Source of the DNA: an uncultured Bacilli bacterium
Lineage (GTDB): Bacteria; Bacillota_I; Bacilli_A; RF39; UBA660
Reading direction: 5' to 3'
NCBI GenBank assembly: GCA_947623705.1
Contig: CANQHT010000027.1
Span: forward strand, 1-13,125
Length of the DNA stretch: 13,125 nt
A program made the translations under genes and the position numbers. The notes under the pieces were generated by a model that saw only the letters and a program-made list of their open reading frames with translations, had not been told where the DNA came from and did not search any database. Shown piece by piece: positions 6,564 to 13,125 of the stretch (within the stretch, counting starts at the first letter, position 1; each line of letters opens with the position of its first letter).

Positions 6564-9500
6564 TTAATTATTTACTGATTCATTATAATCAATTAAATCT
6601 TTAATATCTTGCTCAGTTAATTGAGATAAAGTCATATCAACATCGGCATTTTTTTCTATTAATTTATCTGCCAATTTTCTTTTTTTATTTTGCAGTTCTA
6701 AAATTCTTTCTTCAATAGTTCCACTGGCTATTAATTTAATAATTTCTACTTTTTTAGTTTGGCCAATTCTATGGGTTCGATCCGTAGCTTGATTTTCGGC
6801 TTGCGGATTCCACCATAAATCTAAATGAATAACAACATCTGCACTAGTTAAATTAATTCCTGTACCACCACTTTTTAATGTTATTAAAAACACATTAGTT
6901 TGGTCACTATTAAATTTATTTACTAAGTCTTGTCTAATTTTACCATTAACACTACCATCAATTTGATAATAAGTTATATTATTTTCTTCTAATAGATTTC
7001 TAACTATATCAAATGCTTTTTTAAAACTAGAAAAGATTAATATTTTATGACCATTTTGAATTAATTCCTTAAGAACACTTAATAAATTGGTCATTTTAGT
7101 GCTTTCTCCAGTAAAATTATTATAAATTAATCTTGGGTCGATACATATTTGTCTTAATTTAGTTAATAAATTAATTATTTTAAATTTATCTTTGTTAAAA
7201 TTTTTAACTTTTTCTAATTCTTCTTTGATATTTTTAACTTCGGCAGCATAGACTTTCTTTTGTTCTTCACTTAAATCAATATAAATATTATTTTCTATCT
7301 TATCAGGTAAGTCTTTGGCTACATCCGATTTTTTTCTTCTTAATATAAAAGGTGAAATTATTTTTTTCAAATTTGTTATCGGTTTATCTTTACTTGTTTG
7401 TTCATTATCAATTTCGACATTTTTAATATTATATTTTCTATTAAAACTAGTTAAATTATTAAGAAATCCCGGCATTATAAAATCAAAAATACTCCATAAC
7501 TCGACAAGAGAATTTTCAAGTGGTGTACCCGTTAAAGCAATCTTAGTATCGGCTTTAATATTTTTAACGGCTTTCGTAAGTAAAGCAAAAGGATTTTTAA
7601 TATTTTGGGCTTCATCAATAACACATACCTTAAAGCTTAAATCCTCATAAAAACTGATATCTTCTCTTAAAATACCATAAGTTGTTATCGCTACATTTTT
7701 AATATTCTTAATTTTTTTATATCGTTCATTTTTATTACCTACGATTAAAGATACATTAATTTGGGGTCCAAATTTTATAAATTCATTGGCCCAGTTATAA
7801 ACTAAAGCAGTTGGACATACGATTAAAAACTTACTATTTTCATCTTCTTCTAGAATTTTTTTAAACATATAAATGGTTTGAATAGATTTACCTAATCCCA
7901 TTTCATCAGCTAAAATACCCCCTAAATCACATTTATGTAAATTTACTAACCATTCAACACCATCTACTTGATAATTACGCAATATCTTTTTCTCATCACT
8001 AGTAAATTGAACATTATTATTATGATATTTTAAAAATTTATTAACAAAATTATCAAATAAATTATTGGTAATAATTCCCGGATATTTTTCTTTTTTTAAA
8101 TAATCTAAGAAAATGGCTTGATACTTAGGAATTTCACCATTACTTGTATTAGAGATATCTAAATCATTCATTAAGTTATTTAGGCCTTCTATTTCACTAT
8201 TTTCCAAAGCCATAATGTCGCCATTTTTTAATTTATAATATTTTTTCTTTTCACGATAACTATTTATAACATTAAATAGTTCATCATCACTTAAATTATC
8301 TAATTTAAATTCATATCTTAAGATAGTATCTTTTCCAATAGAGAAATTTTTAGAAACTTTAGAATTTCTTTTTATATTAGTATTTTTCAACTTTTCAGAG
8401 GTAAATACTTCATAGTCATTAGTTAATTCTTCTAAACCACTTTCAATAAAGTTAACAATATCTTCAAGTTCAATTAAAACAAACTCTTTATTTGTCTTTT
8501 GAAAGTTATATTTTTCCAAATCAGCTACAATTTTATTTTCATAATCTTCATCTCTAAAGATAGGAGCATCATCAAAATAATTTATTTCATCAGAATTATA
8601 TAGTAGTTTAATATCACAAGTTATATCTTCCTCATTTAAATCAAAATATAATTTTACATCAGGTTTAGTAATTTTTTTAATTTCCGTAATATTTTCATCA
8701 ATATTAATATTATCTTTAATTATTGGTAATAAACCTTTATTAAAGGTATTTATATCTTCCTTAGTAAATTGTAATTCCCTTAAATTATAATCATCTATTT
8801 TATTAATTAAATTTTGTTCCTTAGCATTTAATCTATAAACATTATTATCATATATAATAAATTCATTATTTTCGGTTAAGCTTGTTAAATTATTATTAAT
8901 GCCAAAGTCTAATATAAAATTATCTTTATCTTTTTTTAAGTTTAACTTTAAGGGAAATTCATTTTTAATACCATTATATTTTTGATCATTGATGTAAAAT
9001 TCACTATTAGAAAGATACTTGAGAAAATTATTTAATTCTTTATTAGTTAATCTAATGGAATCATAATCTTGATGGAAGTTATCAAAAATATATTCTAATA
9101 TTTTAGAATCTTTTTCATCAAAATAACAAGTTGCATTGTCATAAGTAAAATTTTTGCCAAATTCTATAGGACCAATGTCATAATAGTAACTATCTCTTAA
9201 ACGATTAAATTTTTGATTAACCATATATAATTTGTCAAAACCAATTTTAAGTTTTAATGTCGCTCCTTCATTATGATTATAATAATACATTGGATATAAA
9301 TAATATTCAATATTAACTCTTTTTTTGATTTTTTTATCACTATTGGAAACAAAACTTGTTAAGAAATTTTTCATTACTTCTTTTTGCATTTCCGGATTTG
9401 GTTTAGTTAAAATATCTTCATATTTCATAATAACTAGAGGAATATGAATACAAGAATGGATAGTTCTAAAAGTATCACAATTGCATTCAAAAGCATCGAT

Positions 9501-9692
9501 ATTACTGTTACGCATAATTATTCTAATGGTATAATTTCTGCCTTTATCTAAAGCATTAAAAAGAAAAGCAGTTCGGCTGTCTTCAACTTTTTGGGTTTTA
9601 AAAGTAACCATATTTTTACTTGTTTGCTTAGCAATATTAATATGAAAATCATAAAGATAATATCTTAATTGTCCTAATAAATTGGTGGCCAT
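6564..9692 (-). CDS. SWIM zinc finger-containing SNF2-family DNA-dependent ATPase
   Basis: The protein has 1042 residues from ATG at 9692. A longer reading from TTG 9749 is rejected because that TTG is the -35 box. Near the N-terminus is a SWIM finger, C70-x-C72-x8-C81-x-H83, a nucleic-acid or protein-binding zinc site. A long middle part (about 90-560) corresponds in position to the bacterial SNF2-associated region. The motor follows: motif I ADEMGLGKS with K602, motif II DEAQ at 693-696, motif III LTGTPLENS, motif V SGGTGINLT and motif VI with H974-RIGQ. All key ATPase residues seem intact. The family uses ATP to translocate on double-stranded DNA and shift bound proteins. Proteins of this layout are widespread in Firmicutes (B. 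subtilis YwqA is a related SNF2 protein), but their job is poorly defined; transcription recycling, repair or defence are all possible. It is a single-gene unit convergent with the surface operon, and nothing nearby points to a defence island. Confidence 0.93.
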   Translation of the reverse strand: MATNLLGQLRYYLYDFHINIAKQTSKNMVTFKTQKVEDSRTAFLFNALDKGRNYTIRIIMRNSNIDAFECNCDTFRTIHSCIHIPLVIMKYEDILTKPNPEMQKEVMKNFLTSFVSNSDKKIKKRVNIEYYLYPMYYYNHNEGATLKLKIGFDKLYMVNQKFNRLRDSYYYDIGPIEFGKNFTYDNATCYFDEKDSKILEYIFDNFHQDYDSIRLTNKELNNFLKYLSNSEFYINDQKYNGIKNEFPLKLNLKKDKDNFILDFGINNNLTSLTENNEFIIYDNNVYRLNAKEQNLINKIDDYNLRELQFTKEDINTFNKGLLPIIKDNINIDENITEIKKITKPDVKLYFDLNEEDITCDIKLLYNSDEINYFDDAPIFRDEDYENKIVADLEKYNFQKTNKEFVLIELEDIVNFIESGLEELTNDYEVFTSEKLKNTNIKRNSKVSKNFSIGKDTILRYEFKLDNLSDDELFNVINSYREKKKYYKLKNGDIMALENSEIEGLNNLMNDLDISNTSNGEIPKYQAIFLDYLKKEKYPGIITNNLFDNFVNKFLKYHNNNVQFTSDEKKILRNYQVDGVEWLVNLHKCDLGGILADEMGLGKSIQTIYMFKKILEEDENSKFLIVCPTALVYNWANEFIKFGPQINVSLIVGNKNERYKKIKNIKNVAITTYGILREDISFYEDLSFKVCVIDEAQNIKNPFALLTKAVKNIKADTKIALTGTPLENSLVELWSIFDFIMPGFLNNLTSFNRKYNIKNVEIDNEQTSKDKPITNLKKIISPFILRRKKSDVAKDLPDKIENNIYIDLSEEQKKVYAAEVKNIKEELEKVKNFNKDKFKIINLLTKLRQICIDPRLIYNNFTGESTKMTNLLSVLKELIQNGHKILIFSSFKKAFDIVRNLLEENNITYYQIDGSVNGKIRQDLVNKFNSDQTNVFLITLKSGGTGINLTSADVVIHLDLWWNPQAENQATDRTHRIGQTKKVEIIKLIASGTIEERILELQNKKRKLADKLIEKNADVDMTLSQLTEQDIKDLIDYNESVNN

Positions 9693-9720
9693 AGTATTTC
9701 CCACTTCAAAATATATCTCT

Positions 9721-9749
9721 ATTATAACAAACTTTTGTTTAAATGCCAA
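9721..9749 (-). promoter_or_regulatory. SigmaA-type promoter of the SNF2 gene
   Basis: On the minus strand, TTGGCA (9749-9744) and TATAAT (9726-9721) are separated by 17 bases. Transcription should start near 9714, leaving a leader of about 22 bases before the ATG at 9692. The ribosome binding site is weak (GAAGTGGGA). Confidence 0.8.
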
Positions 9750-9788
9750 CTATAATTACATCAAAATATAGATTTAGTACTCTAAATT

Positions 9789-9797
9789 TGTTACAAT
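9789..9797 (+). promoter_or_regulatory. Extended -10 promoter of the downstream plus-strand cluster
   Basis: TG (9789-9790), one base, then TACAAT (9792-9797) form an extended -10 element. There is no clear -35 box at 17-18 bases upstream, which such promoters can lack. A strong AAGGAGA site (9804-9810) sits 6 bases before the ATG at 9817. It is divergent from the SNF2 promoter, and the two share the 124-base gap 9693-9816. Confidence 0.6.
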
Positions 9798-9816
9798 AGT
9801 ATTAAGGAGAAAAAAT

Positions 9817-10005
9817 ATGGGATTATTTGATTTTTTACTAAACTTAGCTGATGAAGAAAAAGATGATACAAAAGAACAAGAAATGGAATGGAATAAGTTT
9901 AGCGAGCGGGAAAAAGAAGAATTTAAAAATGGGGATTATGACATATATAATTTTGAAGATTCCGAAGAGGAATTAGATGAAGATGATTATTATTATGATA
10001 AATAG
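9817..10005 (+). CDS. Small acidic protein of unknown function
   Basis: This 62-residue protein has a strong ribosome binding site (AAGGAGA). It starts with a short hydrophobic segment, MGLFDFLLNLA. The rest is highly charged and mainly acidic, with a middle rich in Glu and Lys and a C-terminal tail of Asp, Glu and Tyr ending EDDYYYDK. There is no signal peptide and no cysteine. I do not recognise a family. It stands first in a cluster with membrane protein genes and may be cytoplasmic or associate with the membrane through its N-terminus. The good start signals and tight coupling to the next gene (15-base gap) make a real gene likely. Confidence 0.75.
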   Translation: MGLFDFLLNLADEEKDDTKEQEMEWNKFSEREKEEFKNGDYDIYNFEDSEEELDEDDYYYDK

Positions 10006-10007
10006 AT

Positions 10008-10014
10008 AAGGAAG
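10008..10014 (+). promoter_or_regulatory. Ribosome binding site that selects a GTG start
   Basis: AAGGAAG lies 6 bases before the GTG at 10021. It supports this GTG as the start, since the first transmembrane segment begins within a few residues of it. Confidence 0.7.
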
Positions 10015-10020
10015 ATAGCA

Positions 10021-10704
10021 GTGTTAGATAGTATTATAAATTATTTTTTACTTTTTATTATTTATTCTTTTCTAGGTTGGATAATGGAAGTAATATGTAT
10101 TTATGGCGAATTTAAAAAGTGGGTCAATCGGGGATTTTTAATTGGCCCAATATGTCCCATCTATGGTTATGGAGTTTTAGGAATTTTATTTTTAATTGGT
10201 CATGATACTTCAGACTTTTTAGGAGTATTTTTAAAATCCATTTTGATATGTTCCGTTTTAGAATATTTAACTAGTTATTTTATGGAAAAATTATTTAAAG
10301 CAAGATGGTGGGATTATTCTAAAAGAAGATTTAACATTAATGGACGGATTTGTTTAGAAACTATGATTCCTTTTGGGATACTTGGTACTTTAATTGTTTA
10401 TATAATTAATCCTTTCTTTTTAACTTTGGTTACAAGTATTCCGAAAATCATTCGAATTTCCTTAGCCATTATTTTATTTGTGGTCTATCTCACTGATAAT
10501 ATTATTTCTTTAGTGGTTATGAGTAAAATTAAAGGGGAAATTAAAAGACATGATGTCGATAGTACCGATTTATTAAAAGAAAAATTAAATAAATATCTAG
10601 AAAATAATTCCTTTCTATTTAGACATATTAAATCAGCATTCCCTAAATTTAAAATTTTAAGAAAAAGTAAAAAGAAAGAAGGTAGTAAAAATGCAAATGC
10701 TTGA
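10021..10704 (+). CDS. CmpB-like multi-pass membrane protein (putative ABC-transporter type IV family)
   Basis: The protein has 227 residues from a GTG start and ends in TGA. About five membrane segments can be seen (residues 6-28, 40-60, 66-88, 115-135, 143-165), followed by a basic cytoplasmic tail with KSKKKEG near the end. The conserved pattern GW(I)xE at 19-23, NRGFLIGP at 36-43 followed by CPIYGYG, an E81-Y-L-T-S segment and WWDYS at 96-100 is that of the CmpB family, annotated as a putative ABC-transporter type IV permease. No ATPase partner lies beside it, so a transport role is only the family label, not shown here. Its end overlaps the next gene by 14 bases, which suggests coupled translation. 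The TGA stop matters: under the Mycoplasma code the frame would run only three codons further, so it does not by itself decide the code. Confidence 0.85.
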   Translation: MLDSIINYFLLFIIYSFLGWIMEVICIYGEFKKWVNRGFLIGPICPIYGYGVLGILFLIGHDTSDFLGVFLKSILICSVLEYLTSYFMEKLFKARWWDYSKRRFNINGRICLETMIPFGILGTLIVYIINPFFLTLVTSIPKIIRISLAIILFVVYLTDNIISLVVMSKIKGEIKRHDVDSTDLLKEKLNKYLENNSFLFRHIKSAFPKFKILRKSKKKEGSKNANA

Positions 10705-12229
10705 AGAGATTAAAAATTGTCGAAAAGAATGGGTATATGATAATTATGTAAGGATAATTGAGGATGCTAAAGATTATGAAAAAATAACTAAAGTAAAGAT
10801 GATTGATGAAGTTTATAAACTTTATAAAGATTATCATAATATAATCGATATATGTACGGTTAGAGAATTAAAATATTTAGAAATGATTCTCAATAATTCC
10901 CGACCAAATGATGTTTATGAGTGGGAATTAAAAACTTTAGTTAATAAATTTTTAATTTTTTTTGATATTCATGGTAAGTATTCTATTCCGGAAGAAATCA
11001 AGGATTCAGTTAAGGTGGCTTTAAAAAATGTGGATTATAAGAAACATCAAAAAATTGATAAATTAAATGAAATTTTAGTTGGCTATTGCAAAATTCAAGG
11101 AACTGCTTTATTAAATGTGGTTGCTGAAATAGGTGTGCAATTAACTAATTTATCTCGAGAATATGTTTATGACCATGTGTTAGATAACAAACTTTTTAAT
11201 TACTATGTTTATACAATTTTACAAGATTTTGATACTATCGGAGAAGACATTCCGGTTGCGGTTTATTTTGATTACTATGATTATATTGAAGATATTGATG
11301 AGCAAAGGAAAAATCAAGGTTTAGCGGGTTCAAGACCCATAGATATTCAAGAATTTAAAACAATATTTTATAATGATTTTAATATTAATAATACTAAAGT
11401 TAAGAAGTTATTGGATGAAATTGAAGTGTTGCCAATTTTTAAAGATTTTGTTTTAGAAACAATAAGAAAATATGCTTTATTAAATCTTGATCGTGATGAT
11501 TTAAAAGAAGCAATTCAAAATATCCCAATTTTACATAATTATGATTTAACAGACTTTTTTAAAGTATTAGATGAAGCAATGGATGAAATGCCTTCCGGAG
11601 TCTTAAATGGCTTTACTCCGAATGAAGCCAAAAAAATAAAAATTGAAGAATTAAAAATAAACAAAGAAAAAGAAGAAAAATATCAAAAACAAGTTAATGC
11701 TTGTTTATCGAAAGAAGATGCCGATCTATTTTATAAATTATATTTTGGTTTATTAGAATATACAAACAAGATATATAAAATTAAACCTAATTTAAAAATC
11801 TATAAGTGTAAACGAATTGACCCGCATGATTTAATTGATATTGTAAGAAAATTTTGGCTAAATAAAGATAAATTAATTAATGATTTTTGTAAAGAAAATC
11901 CATTCAAGTTTAATAATGAGGAATTAGATAGCATTAAAGAATTTAAAAAAGGCAAAAGATCTTTTTATATTATCTGTGAATATCAAAAAGAATATACCGG
12001 TATAATTGATGATGAAAAGGTTTATATGATAAAGGGTATTACTTGTAATATTGATGAAGTTATTTCTTACAAAGATTTACCTTGTCCTGTTGAAACGACA
12101 CTTTTACCTTTTAAGGGAGTTCTTATTTACGATAGTATTTTAAGTAGTATGAGTATTAGTTTTGGATCTGGTATGATTAAAGGACTAATGGAAGATTATA
12201 ATAAAAAGATAAAATATTATCATTTATAA
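10691..12229 (+). CDS. Conserved-looking cytoplasmic protein of unknown function, 512 residues
   Basis: It starts at ATG 10691, with GAAGGT (10678-10683) 7 bases upstream, inside the end of the membrane protein gene. A second in-frame ATG at 10697 is too far from that site. There is no signal peptide or membrane segment. The first 330 or so residues look helical and charged, with an acidic YYDYIEDIDEQ segment near residue 200 and a Lys/Glu-rich stretch near 310-335. The last 130 residues look mixed alpha/beta and contain the run LPFKGVLIYD, then SISFGSGM near the end; this part looks the most conserved in character. I do not recognise a family and saw no nucleotide-binding or metal motif. The overlap with the CmpB-like gene and the 27-base gap to the acyl-activating enzyme place it in one operon. 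Confidence 0.85.
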   Translation: MQMLEEIKNCRKEWVYDNYVRIIEDAKDYEKITKVKMIDEVYKLYKDYHNIIDICTVRELKYLEMILNNSRPNDVYEWELKTLVNKFLIFFDIHGKYSIPEEIKDSVKVALKNVDYKKHQKIDKLNEILVGYCKIQGTALLNVVAEIGVQLTNLSREYVYDHVLDNKLFNYYVYTILQDFDTIGEDIPVAVYFDYYDYIEDIDEQRKNQGLAGSRPIDIQEFKTIFYNDFNINNTKVKKLLDEIEVLPIFKDFVLETIRKYALLNLDRDDLKEAIQNIPILHNYDLTDFFKVLDEAMDEMPSGVLNGFTPNEAKKIKIEELKINKEKEEKYQKQVNACLSKEDADLFYKLYFGLLEYTNKIYKIKPNLKIYKCKRIDPHDLIDIVRKFWLNKDKLINDFCKENPFKFNNEELDSIKEFKKGKRSFYIICEYQKEYTGIIDDEKVYMIKGITCNIDEVISYKDLPCPVETTLLPFKGVLIYDSILSSMSISFGSGMIKGLMEDYNKKIKYYHL

Positions 12230-12256
12230 ACAAAAATAATATAGAAGGGGATAAAG

Positions 12257-13125
12257 ATGAAAACATTAAACAGAAATTATGATTATTATGAGCATACTAA
12301 AATAAATAACTTAGATGAATTATTAAAATTAACAATTAAAAAATATTCCCATGAGATTGCTTTTAGTTATTTAAAAAATAATGTTAAGATAAAGAAAACT
12401 TATAATGCTGTTTATCGTGATGTATCAAAATTAAAAAATTATTTCCAAGAAAAATATCATCATAAACATATTGCTATAATTGGAGAGAATAGTTATAATT
12501 GGATAATAACTTTTTTAGCGATTATTTTAAGTGATAATGTTTGTGTTGTTATGGATAAAGATATAGAGCTCGATAATTTAGTTAATTTAATGAAGAAAAC
12601 AAATACTAAAATAATTTGTTATTCGAAAAATTATGATGGTTTTGTAGGGGATATGGCTTATAAAAGTTTGGCACTTGAAAGTATTTTAGATTTAGATGCG
12701 AAGAAAAAGCAAGTCAAAAAGATGCAATATGATAATGATAAAGATGCGGTAATATTCTTTACTTCTGGTACAACGGGTGCTAATAAAGCGGTGGTGTTAT
12801 CTCAAAAGAATATGGCTACTGACATATATGCCGCGTCATCTTTATTTAAACTGAGTGGAAATGTGGTGGCATTACTTCCCTTTCATCACGCTTTTGGTTT
12901 AGTTACCAGTGTTTTAAAGCCCTTTTATTATGGTAAAGAAGTATTTCTAAATAGTAGTTTAAAATATGTTTTAAGAGATTTAAAAGAAAATAAACCGGAT
13001 ACTTTATTTGTTGTTCCAGCTTTTGTAGAAACTTTTTATAATCAAATATGGAAAATGGCTCGCCAAAAACATCAAGATAAAATATTAAAATATTCTTTAA
13101 AAGTTAATAATTGTTTACTTAAAAT
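12257..13125 (+). CDS. AMP-binding acyl-activating enzyme, N-terminal part (3' end outside window)
   Basis: An open frame runs from ATG 12257 to the window edge (289 codons plus two bases), behind the strong site AGAAGGGG (12243-12250). Residues 167-179 read FFTSGTTGANKAV, the P-loop-like adenylation motif of the ANL superfamily, with Asn where Pro is usual and the Lys kept (K177). Next comes LPFHHAFGL (207-215), the second conserved block, then VVPAFVETFY, where the family often has VPxxxE. The superfamily activates carboxylic acids as acyl-adenylates and then transfers them to CoA or a carrier protein. The substrate cannot be told, as the C-terminal domain is missing; a fatty acyl-CoA or acyl-ACP synthetase is the most likely guess. 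It is probably the fourth gene of the cluster that starts at 9817. Confidence 0.9.
   Translation, partial: MKTLNRNYDYYEHTKINNLDELLKLTIKKYSHEIAFSYLKNNVKIKKTYNAVYRDVSKLKNYFQEKYHHKHIAIIGENSYNWIITFLAIILSDNVCVVMDKDIELDNLVNLMKKTNTKIICYSKNYDGFVGDMAYKSLALESILDLDAKKKQVKKMQYDNDKDAVIFFTSGTTGANKAVVLSQKNMATDIYAASSLFKLSGNVVALLPFHHAFGLVTSVLKPFYYGKEVFLNSSLKYVLRDLKENKPDTLFVVPAFVETFYNQIWKMARQKHQDKILKYSLKVNNCLLK

Noticed and set aside
7315..7650. Plus-strand open frame inside the SNF2 gene
   Set aside because: It is antisense to the conserved helicase motor and has no ribosome binding site.
9693..9749. N-terminal extension of the SNF2 protein from TTG 9749
   Set aside because: The codon is the -35 hexamer TTGGCA of a 17-base-spaced promoter whose -10 box lies inside the extension.
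10702..10704. TGA read as Trp (Mycoplasma code)
   Set aside because: Trp is written TGG wherever checked, no internal TGA is needed by any gene, and a standard stop here fits; reading through would add only three codons, so the evidence is consistent but not decisive.
10649..10837. Phe/Ile-rich minus-strand frame
   Set aside because: It is a shadow of the overlapping plus-strand genes in A-rich sequence.

Overview
The window comes from an A+T-rich bacterium with Firmicutes-type signals: purine-rich Shine-Dalgarno sites, TTGACT/TATAAT-type promoters and U-tract terminators. Trp codons read TGG and one gene ends in TGA, so the standard bacterial code fits better than the Mycoplasma code. Protein content (dockerin/cohesin-like modules, an M60 metallopeptidase, an SNF2 protein with a SWIM finger) suggests a small-genome, gut-associated member of the Bacilli or Clostridia, perhaps RF39-like. 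That placement is inference.

Region 1 (1-263): the last 71 codons of a gene that begins outside the window, followed by a terminator. Its final 150 bases differ sharply from everything else. Positions 61-210 are 61% G+C, with only 16 A against 43 T, and 40 of 50 codons end in C or T. This is the footprint expected of the variable repeat of a diversity-generating retroelement (DGR), in which template adenines are randomised. No reverse transcriptase or template repeat lies in the window.

Region 2 (306-6552): a two-gene operon behind a near-consensus promoter. The first gene encodes a 1739-residue secreted modular M60 (enhancin/mucinase-type) metallopeptidase. It has an internal type I dockerin, galactose-binding-like and fibronectin III modules, and no anchor of its own. 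The second gene, 11 bases downstream, encodes a 313-residue surface protein: signal peptide, cohesin-like domain, a stalk of about 120 residues rich in Asn, Thr, Glu and Asp, and a C-terminal membrane anchor. The inferred system is a minimal one-enzyme/one-anchor cellulosome-like complex displaying a mucinase on the cell surface.

Region 3 (6525-9749): a hairpin shared with the convergent minus-strand gene for a large SWIM-SNF2 ATPase, which has its own promoter.

Region 4 (9789-13125): a divergent plus-strand cluster with an extended -10 promoter. It carries a 62-residue acidic protein, a CmpB-like membrane protein (GTG start), a 512-residue protein I do not recognise (14-base overlap) and the first 289 codons of an AMP-binding acyl-activating enzyme that runs off the end. 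Tight spacing suggests one operon. I saw no tRNA, rRNA, CRISPR array or insertion sequence.
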